Part shown: piece by piece, positions 26,813-35,183 of the stretch
How the letters are laid out: each line of letters begins with the position of its first letter
Numbering within the stretch: position 1 is the stretch's first letter
Source of the DNA: Lachnospiraceae bacterium
GTDB taxonomy: Bacteria; Bacillota; Clostridia; Lachnospirales; Lachnospiraceae
Length of the DNA: 64,000 bases
Reading direction: 5' to 3'
NCBI GenBank assembly: GCA_910576335.1
Contig: CAJTIU010000026.1
Location: 1-64,000, forward strand
Made by a program: the position numbers and the translations under genes
The notes under the pieces: model-generated
Database searches by the model: none
Seen by the model: the letters and a program-made list of their open reading frames with translations, nothing else
What the model was told of the DNA's origin: nothing

Positions 26813-27946
26813 ATGAAAACTCTTTATTTACATGTAGGGACCCCAAAAACAGCAACCTCCTCAATACAGAAATTTTTACAGATCAACCGGGAAATTCTCG
26901 AAGAATATGGATACTTCTTTCCGAAACTTCTGCAGAAATATCCGAATGTCGGTTTGAATCGCAATGCCCATTTTATGGTGGAAGTACCACCTGCAAAAGA
27001 CGGTGCAGAACGAGGTATTTCTGAATCAGAGGTTCTGCAGGAGGGAATGGAGCAGGTTGCAGATGCATTCGGAAAATATGACCATGTAATTCTTTCTGAG
27101 GAAGGTCTTTGGCGTGCTTCCAGCTATTCACGTAAAGAGCTGTTTCCATATCTTAAGGAGGAGGCTGGGAAGAAAGGATACCAGATTAAAATTATCGTAT
27201 ATCTGCGCCGCCAGGACCAGTTTGTAATCTCTAATTGGAACCAGTGTGTCAAACATGGAAGAGCTGCCTACACAATCACGCTTAAAGAGTATTTGGAGTT
27301 TATAGAAGAAAAAAAGGGGATGGTTCTTAACTATGCGGCCAAGCTTGACCAGATGGCAGAAATATTCGGGAAGGAGAACCTGATTGTCCGCAGGTTTGAA
27401 CCCCAAAGCTGGGTGAACCACTCCGTTATCCATGATTTCATGGACAGCATTGGACTTACAGTGACAGACGATTTTCAGATACCGTCCCGGATAGTGAATC
27501 CCGGATTGTCGGAAAACTATGCAGAGATTAAAAGAATGCTTAATGAGGACCCTGCGTTTTCAAGAGATGATGCCGCCTATTTGTGCGGTTTTCTGAGAAA
27601 TTTGTCTGCAGAATCAAAAAAGCGTTATCCCTGCAGCATGCTTTCGCCAAAGGAGACACAGGAATTATTAAACCGGTATGCAGCATGCAATCAGCGCGTT
27701 GCCGAGGAATATATCGGGGATGGAAAGCCTCTGTTTTCAGGTGAGATCAGCCAGCTTCCAAAATGGAAGAAGGAAAATCCATATATGGCAGAGGACATGA
27801 TCCGCTTTTTAGAGGCAGTATTTACCACCCTGCGTTGTGAGAATCAAAATCTGAAACAGGAGATTACATCACTGAGACAGGATATCGGGAAAAAAGGAAG
27901 CCTTTTACGCCGCCTTGTGCAGAGAATGCTGCTGGTTACTCCGTGA
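26813..27946 (+). CDS. Sulfotransferase-like P-loop protein
   Basis: The 377-residue protein opens with the sulfotransferase PAPS-binding loop LHVGTPKTATSSIQKFL and has a second conserved strand IIVYLRRQDQFVISNWNQ, where the 3'-phosphate-binding Arg/Ser lie. The family transfers sulfate from PAPS to sugars or other acceptors; the substrate here is unknown. A C-terminal coiled coil (ENQNLKQEITSLRQD) is added. ATG 26813 is chosen because GAAAGG is ten bases upstream. The final residues VTP and stop codon come from hairpin repeat copy B. Direct repeats of AATGATTGAA lie just upstream (26780-26802). Confidence 0.75.
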   Translation: MKTLYLHVGTPKTATSSIQKFLQINREILEEYGYFFPKLLQKYPNVGLNRNAHFMVEVPPAKDGAERGISESEVLQEGMEQVADAFGKYDHVILSEEGLWRASSYSRKELFPYLKEEAGKKGYQIKIIVYLRRQDQFVISNWNQCVKHGRAAYTITLKEYLEFIEEKKGMVLNYAAKLDQMAEIFGKENLIVRRFEPQSWVNHSVIHDFMDSIGLTVTDDFQIPSRIVNPGLSENYAEIKRMLNEDPAFSRDDAAYLCGFLRNLSAESKKRYPCSMLSPKETQELLNRYAACNQRVAEEYIGDGKPLFSGEISQLPKWKKENPYMAEDMIRFLEAVFTTLRCENQNLKQEITSLRQDIGKKGSLLRRLVQRMLLVTP

Positions 27947-28065
27947 CTGGTGAATAGTAACGGGCCGTGCGTCCGTTACTGTTCACACAGGACTTTGCAT
28001 TTTACTGCAAAGTCCGTAAGAAAATGATTCGGGTGTGAGCAGATCCCATTCGCGAAATACGTAAT
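27935..28065 (-). repeat. 3'-end hairpin repeat, copy B (inverted relative to A)
   Basis: GTTACT (27935) and AGTAAC (27956) pair. GTTACTGTTCAC recurs at 27975-27986, and GGACTTTGCA / TGCAAAGTCC pair at 27990-28015. Read on the minus strand the segment matches copy A through CGAATGG, TGCTCAC and the TTTCTTACGG box. It overlaps the stop codon of the sulfotransferase-like gene. Confidence 0.8.
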
Positions 28066-28637
28066 TTGATCAATACGAGAAGGAGGAAGCTTTAGGAATA
28101 CTATAATCAATAATGAAAGAATGTATTATTTGGATATGTATACAGGAGATGTGTAGCAAGGTCTATGCATCTCCTATTTGCTTACGCGAAGAAACGGCTG
28201 CAAAGTTTATGGGATTTTCTTATCAATAATGGCGCAGGCATCATTTTTCAAGCAGATTGTTAAGAGTATATAATAGCATTGCCATAAATCATAAGATAAC
28301 GATGGACATAAGAGGCCAATCCATTTTAAATAGATAAGAGGGCATTCTGATATGATGTCTATGGAGGCTGAAAATCACTTGGAAACTGTATAAAAAGAAA
28401 GATTTGCTACTGTCTTTTTCCAGTGGAGAAAAATATACAGAAACTAAAAGAAACGGTATATTGACGTGCCGGAGGGTATATGGTATCATGGCACAAGTGT
28501 TGATATTTTTTGTGGGAAAGCGATCGGGATTACAAAGGATGAAAGTCAGAGTTTTTTTGGAGGATTCTTTTCTGTGACAGAATTTATGGGTGAAGTGGAT
28601 TATGTCTGGAGAAAAGTCTGTATTGGAGGACAGGTAC
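28066..28637 (+). other. Gene-free interval with terminator-like hairpin and promoters
   Basis: I see no supported gene here. A hairpin GGAGATG / CATCTCC (28145-28174) is followed by TATTTG. A TATAAT lies at 28269 with a poor -35 (TTTCAA, 17-base spacer). Confidence 0.5.
28461..28489 (+). promoter_or_regulatory. Sigma-A promoter for the hybrid kinase
   Basis: TTGACG (28461-28466) and TATCAT (28484-28489) have a 17-base spacer and would give an untranslated leader of about 140 bases before the kinase start. Confidence 0.6.
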
Positions 28638-31208
28638 ATGGATGATATGAGGGAATTTATTGGGTGGGACGGTCAGAATGAAACAGCTTCTGGAAACCAT
28701 GAGCAGCCCGGCGATATGAGGAGCGTTCAGAATATGGCGAGTGTCATTAATGAGGGGCTTCGCATCGCCTTGCTGGAGGAGACGCCGGACCAGTCACTTG
28801 AGGTGCTGCTTGCGCATCTGGGAAGAACTCTTGACGGGGAACGCACTTATATATTTGAGAAAAATAATGAGGGCGGCGATGACAATACTTATGAGTGGGT
28901 GGCCGATGGGGTAAAACCGGAAAAGGGGAAACTTCAAAATGTTCCCTCTAACGTGTGCGAGAACTGGTATCGGAATTTTAGTGTCGGCAGACATATCACT
29001 ATTGAGAATCTGGAAGAAATCAGGGAAGACGCCCCTCTTCAGTATCAGATATTAAAACAGCAGAACATCCGCTCCCTTGTAGTGGTTCCCCTCTATGACG
29101 GAAAAAAGATCATTGGATTTTACGGCGTTGACAATCCGCCTGTGAAGTCATTGGAATACGCCTCGAACATGCTCCAGACCGCGGCATATTTTATCGTGTC
29201 GTCCCTGAAGCGGAGGAATCTGGTTCGTGAGCTTCAAAAAAGGAGCTATAGTGTACTGCAGGCTCTTAGTGTGGATTATCTGGGGATCTATCAGGTAAAC
29301 TTTGATACAGGAAAATGCGAGATATACCGGGACGGCGAATGGATGAGCATGGATTGGGCTGTGGGTTATCAGGCGGCCATGGAGCGGTATATTTCCCGGT
29401 ATGTAGTCCCGCTCGATCAGGAGAGGATCCGTGCGGTGACGCAGGAAAGCTACGTGCTTGCCCAGCTCAGGGAAAAGAAGAAGTTCTATGTCCGGCATCA
29501 GGTAAAAGACAGCTCCGATAAACTGAAACATCTGGAGATCCATTTTTCTGCCACAGAAAAGACAGCGAAAGAAAATTGCGCCATTTTTGCCCTGCGGGAT
29601 GTCAACGCCGTGGTGGAGCAGGAAGAAGAATATAAGCAGCAGGCAAGGAAGAGTCTTGAGGACACTCTGGAAGGAGCCAGAACCGGGATCTGGACGATTG
29701 AGATGGAGGAGGGATGTCAGCCGAGGATGTATACGGATCGGACTATGAGACTCCTCCTTGGAGTATCGGATGAGATCAATCCGGAGGAGTGTTACCGGCA
29801 CTGGTTTGAAAATATTGAGCCTGACTATGTGGAGATGGTGCAGGAAGCGGTGCGGGAGATATTGGAAAACGGCCGCTCAGAGGTGATCTATCCATGGAAA
29901 CATCCGGAGCTTGGGAAAATATATGTCCGCTGCGGCGGTGTGCCGGACAAAACATTCAAAAAATCGGGAGTCTGCCTGAACGGATATCATCAGGATATTA
30001 CAGAGACTATGGTGACAAGGAGAAAGCAGGAGCAGGCCATCATGGAGCTGCTTGAGAAGGTCAGGCGGGCCAATTCGGCAAAGAGTGAATTCCTTTCCCG
30101 TATGTCTCATGATCTGCGTACGCCTATCAACGGGATTTTGGGTATGCTGGCTATTATGGAGAAAAGTCAGGAAGATAAGGAGCAGCAGAGGGAATGCCAG
30201 AAGAAGATCCGCGCATCGGCAGAGCATCTTTTGTCTTTGGTAAACCATGTCCTAGAGGTCAGTAAATTGGAGAGCGGAAGGCCGGCAGCGGCGGAGGAAC
30301 CCTTTGACATTCACGATATATTGGAAAGCTGCTTTGCGGTCATGTCAGCCCAGGCAAAAGAGATGGGAATCCGGCTGATACTTAAGGAGACTGACTTGCA
30401 GCATAACAGACTGATCGGAAATCCTCTTGATTTGAAGCAGATATTAATGAATGTCATTGACAATGCCCTTAAATATAACCGTCCTGACGGCTCTGTATTT
30501 GTTCGGGTAAAAGAAACTGCCTGCCAAAACGGGACTGCGGATTATCGTTTTGTGATTGAAGATACCGGGATCGGTATTGGGGAAGACTTCAAAAAGCATA
30601 TTTTTGAGCCGTTTACCCAGGAGAATCAAGGTGCAAGGACCACCTATGCCGGTGTTGGGCTTGGTATGTCTATTGTTAAAAAGCTGGTAGAACAGATGGA
30701 AGGGATCGTGGAGATAGAAAGCCGGCAGGGCGAAGGGAGCATAGTTCAGATCGCCCTGTCTATCCGGGTCGATGAAGCGTGGCACATGGATCCTGTAAAC
30801 GAGGAGCAGGATTTACGGAGCAATGTTTCTGGAATGCGTGTTCTTCTGGTAGAGGACAACGAGATCAACCGTGAAATCGTAGAGTTTATGCTTAAGGATG
30901 CGGGAGCGGAAGTTGTATCTGCTAACAATGGAAAGGTTGCTGTAGATGCGTTCGCGGCATCTGAGGCGGGAGCATTTGACTGTGTGCTCATGGATTTAAT
31001 GATGCCTGTTATGAGCGGATATGAGGCGACCCGCGTGATCCGCAGTCTAGACCGGGATGATGCGAAAGATGTTCCGATTATAGCGCTGTCAGCTAACGCG
31101 TTTGATGAGGATGTCGCAATGGCAAAGGCTGCCGGAATGAATGAGCATTTGGCGAAACCGGTGGATATCAGAAAAATGTTCGAAGTTATGAGCTGCCTGA
31201 GGCGTTGA
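28638..31208 (+). CDS. Soluble hybrid histidine kinase (GAF-PAS-HisKA-HATPase-REC)
   Basis: The protein is 856 residues from ATG 28638, chosen for GGAGG eight bases upstream; earlier GTG 28590 and ATG 28602 are possible. There is no membrane segment. A GAF-like domain (about 20-190, SLVVVPLYDGKKIIGFYGVD) is followed by PAS-like regions. The histidine box FLSRMSHDLRTPINGILGM has H491; an ATPase domain (NVIDNALKYN, EDTGIGIG) follows, then a C-terminal receiver with D786 (LMDLMMPVMSGYEA). There is no DNA-binding output, so phosphate must pass to an Hpt protein or the receiver acts as a brake. A similar membrane-bound hybrid kinase follows. Confidence 0.9.
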   Translation: MDDMREFIGWDGQNETASGNHEQPGDMRSVQNMASVINEGLRIALLEETPDQSLEVLLAHLGRTLDGERTYIFEKNNEGGDDNTYEWVADGVKPEKGKLQNVPSNVCENWYRNFSVGRHITIENLEEIREDAPLQYQILKQQNIRSLVVVPLYDGKKIIGFYGVDNPPVKSLEYASNMLQTAAYFIVSSLKRRNLVRELQKRSYSVLQALSVDYLGIYQVNFDTGKCEIYRDGEWMSMDWAVGYQAAMERYISRYVVPLDQERIRAVTQESYVLAQLREKKKFYVRHQVKDSSDKLKHLEIHFSATEKTAKENCAIFALRDVNAVVEQEEEYKQQARKSLEDTLEGARTGIWTIEMEEGCQPRMYTDRTMRLLLGVSDEINPEECYRHWFENIEPDYVEMVQEAVREILENGRSEVIYPWKHPELGKIYVRCGGVPDKTFKKSGVCLNGYHQDITETMVTRRKQEQAIMELLEKVRRANSAKSEFLSRMSHDLRTPINGILGMLAIMEKSQEDKEQQRECQKKIRASAEHLLSLVNHVLEVSKLESGRPAAAEEPFDIHDILESCFAVMSAQAKEMGIRLILKETDLQHNRLIGNPLDLKQILMNVIDNALKYNRPDGSVFVRVKETACQNGTADYRFVIEDTGIGIGEDFKKHIFEPFTQENQGARTTYAGVGLGMSIVKKLVEQMEGIVEIESRQGEGSIVQIALSIRVDEAWHMDPVNEEQDLRSNVSGMRVLLVEDNEINREIVEFMLKDAGAEVVSANNGKVAVDAFAASEAGAFDCVLMDLMMPVMSGYEATRVIRSLDRDDAKDVPIIALSANAFDEDVAMAKAAGMNEHLAKPVDIRKMFEVMSCLRR

Positions 31209-31320
31209 CAGGTGAATGAAGAAAATCAGGGATGAGGGCAGTTTCTCCCCTCCCCTTGTACATGATGTATTTTTTTAGCCTGTATCAGGAGCAAAAATTA
31301 GAGAATGGAGATTGAAAAGC

Positions 31321-33915
31321 ATGAAAAACATGAAAAACATAGCTTTGCCGCGTTTTTTGAAGATTAGCATAGCAGTGATCATTTGCTTAAATATTTGCAT
31401 TTTTTTGTTTTTGGGGATATCTGTAAACAAAATGAGCGGAAATACGATTAAGAATATAGGTACTGCTTATATGTCTGAGATGAGTGAGCAGGTATCTTTG
31501 CATTTTGAAACGATCATTGCTCTGCGCCTTACTATGGCAGAATCTATTGCGCATATCGCGGCAGATGGAGAGAATTTAAGCTACGGTTCGAAGGAAGAGA
31601 TAGAATACGGTGCAAAAGCAAGACATTTTCTCTGCGCGGGTTTATACTCACCTGACGGCAAAATCGAAATGATTTACGGTGATACTATGAAGCTGAATCA
31701 TCCAGATACCTTTTTAGATAGTTTAAAAAGCGGGGAACGAAAAGTAGCTTCTGCTGTTGACAGCAGCGGAAATAATGTAATTATGTTTGGGGTTCCATGT
31801 GAATATCCTATGTCTGACGGAAGTGACAGCCTGGCTGTTGTTGTAGGTCTTTCTTCTAAATATATGGGTGAGGTTCTTTTTCTTGAGTCAGACAGTTCGA
31901 TGGTTTACTCTTATGTCATACGCAAGGATGGAAGTTATGTGATCCGGGATCAGGGCGGCAGCAATGAGAATTATTTTGACAGGCTTTACCGGATCTTTGA
32001 CGATCAAAAAGAGGAATCGGATTACTATATTGGTCAGATGACAGCAGCAATGAATGCAGATGAAGATTATTCTGTCATCTTGAAAAGCGGCGGGTCGCGC
32101 CGTCACTTGTATTGTACTAAGCTTCCATATTGTGAGTGGTATCTGGTGACAGTTCTGCCTTTTGACGCGTTGGATCAGGAAATTTCGAATATGGGCAGTC
32201 ATTGGCTTACTAATGTTTATGCGACTTCTTTTGCTGTAATCGCTATGCTCCTTTTTATATTTTTCCAGTATTTAGGAGTATTTAAAAAACAGGTAGCCGA
32301 ATTAAAGCGTGTAAATGCGCAAATGGATACAGCGCGTAAAACTGCTGAAAAGGCACAGAAAGAAGCGGAATATGCTAATGCGGCAAAACAGGACTTTTTG
32401 TCCAGCATGAGCCATGATATACGTACTCCTATGAATGCCATAATCGGTATGACATCTATAGCTAAGGCTAATATACATAATCAGGGCCAGGTTCAGGAAT
32501 GCCTGCATAAGATAGAGTTATCCAGTAATCACCTCCTGGGTCTTATTAATGACGTGCTGGATATGTCTAAGATTGAGAGCGGTAAGATGACGCTGAATGT
32601 TGTGCCGGTTTCTTTAAGGGAGGTCATGGACAATATTGTGAATATTGTACAGCCCCAGGTAAAGGAAAAAAATCTGCGGTTTAACGCGGCTGCTTATGAA
32701 ATACTTGCGGAAATTGTGTATTGTGACAGTGTGAGGCTTAATCAGGTATTGATCAATCTTTTGGGTAATTCGGTTAAATTTACGCCGGATAACGGAACTG
32801 TTCAGGTATCTGTGTACCAGGAAAAGCTGCCGGAGGATCCCTCTTACGTCCGCACGCACTTTTTGGTGTCAGATACGGGTATCGGCATGTCAAAGGAATA
32901 TCAGGAAAAGTTATTTGACTCCTTTAGCAGAGAGGAAAACGCCCGTGTGCAGAAAACGGAAGGGTCTGGACTTGGAATGGCAATTACCAAGTATATTGTA
33001 GATGCTATGGGCGGTATGATCTCTGTCCAAAGCGAGTTGGACAGAGGAAGTGAATTCCACGTAGTCCTTGATCTTAAAAAGGCACAAGAGCGGGAACTCA
33101 ATGCGGCTCTTTTGGCCTGGAACATGCTTGTAGTCGATGAGGATGAGCGGTTATGTATAAATGCAGTCCATTCATTAAAACTTCTTGGCGTCCATGCTGA
33201 GTGGTGTCTGAGTGCTGAACGCGCAATGGAAATGATCTCAGAACGCAGTCGTCAGAATGATGATTATCATATGGTTCTTCTGGGACAGCAATTATCAGGT
33301 AAAAGTGGGGTTGAGGCTGCGCGAATGATTCGTTTGAAATATGGGGACGATTGCCCGATTTTACTGATTTCATCCTGCGGCTTTAGTGAGAGGGAAGAAG
33401 AAGCCAGAAAAATTGGGATTTCCGGATTTATTTCAAAACCGTTGTTTAAGTCTGTTTTGTTTGATGCTCTTAAGACATTTGCGGGAATGTCTGGTGAAGA
33501 GGAATCAGAAACAGAACATAAGACGGATAAAGAGCTAAAGGGAAAGCATATTTTACTTGCGGAGGACAATGAGCTTAACTGGGAAGTTGCAAAGGAACTG
33601 TTTTCTTTTCTTGAAATAGAACTTGACTGGGCTGAAAATGGAAAAATATGTGTTGAGGAATTTGAAAAATCTCCTGCCGGATATTATGATGCAATTATTA
33701 TGGATGTCAGAATGCCTGTAATGGATGGATATGAAGCTTGCCGGACTATACGAAGATTAAAGCGTGAGGATGCGGATATTCCTATTATTGCGATGACAGC
33801 CGATGCTTTTTCGGAGGACATTCAAAAGTGTCTGGAGTGCGGTATGAATGACCATCTGGCAAAACCGATCGATATTCAGATTGTTGCTCGGAAATTAAAG
33901 AAATATTTGATATAA
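31321..33915 (+). CDS. Membrane hybrid histidine kinase with a dead and a live receiver
   Basis: The 864-residue protein starts at ATG 31321, with GGAG ten bases upstream. Two membrane helices (about 15-38 and 300-320) enclose a Cache-like sensor region of some 260 residues. After a coiled linker come the histidine box FLSSMSHDIRTPMNA with H365 and an ATPase domain (INLLGNSVKFT, SDTGIGMS). The first receiver (about 605-720) has Gly655 where Asp is phosphorylated (MVLLGQQLSG). The second (about 745-862) is intact with D795 (MDVRMPVMDGYEA). Output is unknown. It probably forms a signalling pair with the preceding soluble kinase. Confidence 0.9.
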   Translation: MKNMKNIALPRFLKISIAVIICLNICIFLFLGISVNKMSGNTIKNIGTAYMSEMSEQVSLHFETIIALRLTMAESIAHIAADGENLSYGSKEEIEYGAKARHFLCAGLYSPDGKIEMIYGDTMKLNHPDTFLDSLKSGERKVASAVDSSGNNVIMFGVPCEYPMSDGSDSLAVVVGLSSKYMGEVLFLESDSSMVYSYVIRKDGSYVIRDQGGSNENYFDRLYRIFDDQKEESDYYIGQMTAAMNADEDYSVILKSGGSRRHLYCTKLPYCEWYLVTVLPFDALDQEISNMGSHWLTNVYATSFAVIAMLLFIFFQYLGVFKKQVAELKRVNAQMDTARKTAEKAQKEAEYANAAKQDFLSSMSHDIRTPMNAIIGMTSIAKANIHNQGQVQECLHKIELSSNHLLGLINDVLDMSKIESGKMTLNVVPVSLREVMDNIVNIVQPQVKEKNLRFNAAAYEILAEIVYCDSVRLNQVLINLLGNSVKFTPDNGTVQVSVYQEKLPEDPSYVRTHFLVSDTGIGMSKEYQEKLFDSFSREENARVQKTEGSGLGMAITKYIVDAMGGMISVQSELDRGSEFHVVLDLKKAQERELNAALLAWNMLVVDEDERLCINAVHSLKLLGVHAEWCLSAERAMEMISERSRQNDDYHMVLLGQQLSGKSGVEAARMIRLKYGDDCPILLISSCGFSEREEEARKIGISGFISKPLFKSVLFDALKTFAGMSGEEESETEHKTDKELKGKHILLAEDNELNWEVAKELFSFLEIELDWAENGKICVEEFEKSPAGYYDAIIMDVRMPVMDGYEACRTIRRLKREDADIPIIAMTADAFSEDIQKCLECGMNDHLAKPIDIQIVARKLKKYLI

Positions 33916-33952
33916 AGTCACACAGAAGATTGAAGGAATATATTTGAATGTG

Positions 33953-33985
33953 AAATGGCAGGGAAGTTTTCCTGCCATTTTATTG
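33953..33985 (+). terminator. Rho-independent terminator after hybrid kinase
   Basis: AAATGGCAGG and CCTGCCATTT pair around a short A/T-rich loop, followed by TATTGG. It closes the hybrid-kinase unit. Confidence 0.75.
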
Positions 33986-34053
33986 GTAAATGCTTTAAAA
34001 ACAGCAAGGGCAGCATAGGTTATAAGTGAAAACATAAAAGGAGCTGTGTTGGG

Positions 34054-34200
34054 ATGAAGCAATCCTTACAAAATCACATGAAAGAAGTAAGCTTACTAAG
34101 TGGGAGGCTTTGATCATGCTCGAAATAGCAGAACTGCTCATGAGGGACCAACTGATAAGTCCGGAAGAAAATAAAACAATCAAAATAATCGTAATCGGCA
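34054..34200 (+). pseudogene. SHOCT-like small protein remnant from a recombinase cassette
   Basis: AAAGGAG and ATG 34054 begin a frame MKQSLQNH. One base out of phase, the sequence reads LTKSHERSKLTKWEALIMLE and RDQLISPEE, resembling short SHOCT-type proteins that precede site-specific recombinase genes in Clostridia elements. A frameshift near the start kills it. Family assignment is tentative. Confidence 0.35.
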
Positions 34201-34263
34201 AACCATACCATATCCCTGTCAACAAGATTGGTCTATTATTTACAAGTTCATTCAGTATTCCAA

Positions 34264-34412
34264 TCACTTTTCTACCTCCGAAAAATCAAATAAATCTTCA
34301 ATCGTTACATCAAATATTTTAGAAATACTATACGCCAACATCATAGAAGGATTATAACGATTTCGTTCAAGCTGCATAATTGTTTGTCTTGAAACACCCA
34401 CCAAATAAAGTA
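34264..34412 (-). pseudogene. XRE regulator, C-terminal fragment
   Basis: The minus strand reads VGVSRQTIMQLERNRYNPSM then KIFDVTIEDLFDFSEVEK and stop, the recognition helix and tail of a roughly 65-residue Cro/CI-like regulator. The first half is missing and replaced by IS-derived sequence. A further minus-strand frame (MIGILNELVNNRPILLTGIW) starts at 34267, overlapping its stop, and looks like a membrane-protein stub that ends in unrelated DNA. Confidence 0.6.
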
Positions 34413-34519
34413 GTACAAACCGTATTTCTGCGAAAGGCAAGTTCTTGCTGCGTCAAACTTCTTATAGTCCTGTGCCGCCCCACTGCAGGGGCTGTATTCA
34501 TAAATCGGCTTCCGCAGGA

Positions 34520-34697
34520 AAGAAATCTCCACTACTTTCTTTGAATACCGGATATAGAACACTGAGATTTCCCGTTCCAGTGTTTCCTGGTTCCCTTTTA
34601 CCTGAAGGATGTAGTCCGCCTTCTTGTCAAGGATCTGTTCGGCAATTTTTTTCTGCGTCCCCATCGCATCAATTGTCAAATTTCTCTCCCTGTGCAA
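34520..34697 (-). mobile_element. ISAs1-family transposase internal fragment
   Basis: The minus strand reads LTIDAMGTQKKIAEQILDKK then ADYILQVKGNQETLEREI, the conserved central block of ISAs1-type DDE transposases (H-repeat proteins). Both ends are gone; sequence from 34420-34519 is unassigned mosaic. It is an inactive fragment. Confidence 0.75.
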
Positions 34698-34764
34698 ATC
34701 GGGAAAGGTATATCAGCATCATTGTCAATTCGCGCATTGCTTCATCCGTATTGATATTAGCCAT
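34669..34764 (-). pseudogene. Truncated small protein downstream of PadR
   Basis: GGAGGG is followed by ATG 34764 and the 31-residue frame MANINTDEAMRELTMMLIYL to TGA at 34669. Length and context suggest the start of a DUF6429-like protein cut off by the IS fragment. The family guess is weak. Confidence 0.4.
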
Positions 34765-34768
34765 ATTC

Positions 34769-35104
34769 TTACCCTCCACTATTTCGGACAGTCTCCCCCA
34801 TTCCACTTGCAACCCCTACAAGTTCTTCAAGTCTTACAAGTTCTTTTTCTGCAACTTCTTTCCCAAGTGAAGTAATGATGTATTCTTTTTTTCTACCTTC
34901 ACAATCTCCGCAAGGCTTAATCCATTCTTTTTCCTGCAAAGAGTTCAATGCACCATACAAAGTGCCAGCTCCCAATGAAAGCCGCCCACCTGTTTTTTCT
35001 TCAATAAATTGCATGACAGCATATCCATGTTTTGGAGTATAGAGGGAAAGTAGAATGTAAAATGTTACTTCTGTAAGCGCACCACCTTTCACATTGTCCC
35101 GCAT
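34769..35104 (-). CDS. PadR-family transcriptional regulator
   Basis: The 111-residue winged-helix regulator reads MRDNVKGGALTEVTFYILLS, then KHGYAVMQFIEEKTGGRLSL and GAGTLYGALNSLQEKEWI, the PadR signature. ATG 35104 is chosen because PadR proteins of this group begin MRDN. Its ribosome site is poor, and TTG 35134 is an alternative. PadR proteins repress neighbouring efflux or membrane genes. Its own downstream partner is truncated, while the ABC exporter upstream on the same strand is intact, with about 80 bases between them. Confidence 0.85.
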   Translation of the reverse strand: MRDNVKGGALTEVTFYILLSLYTPKHGYAVMQFIEEKTGGRLSLGAGTLYGALNSLQEKEWIKPCGDCEGRKKEYIITSLGKEVAEKELVRLEELVGVASGMGETVRNSGG

Positions 35105-35183
35105 TACCGCACATGAGCATTTGATTGAGAGCAAAAAATAGTTTTCATTTATCTAACTTATTCATTAAAAAATCAATCCGATG

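Noticed and set aside
28289-28639. 116-codon minus-strand frame in the gap before the hybrid kinase
   Set aside because: It overlaps the promoter and start of the kinase, with no motif and composition typical of A/T-rich non-coding DNA.
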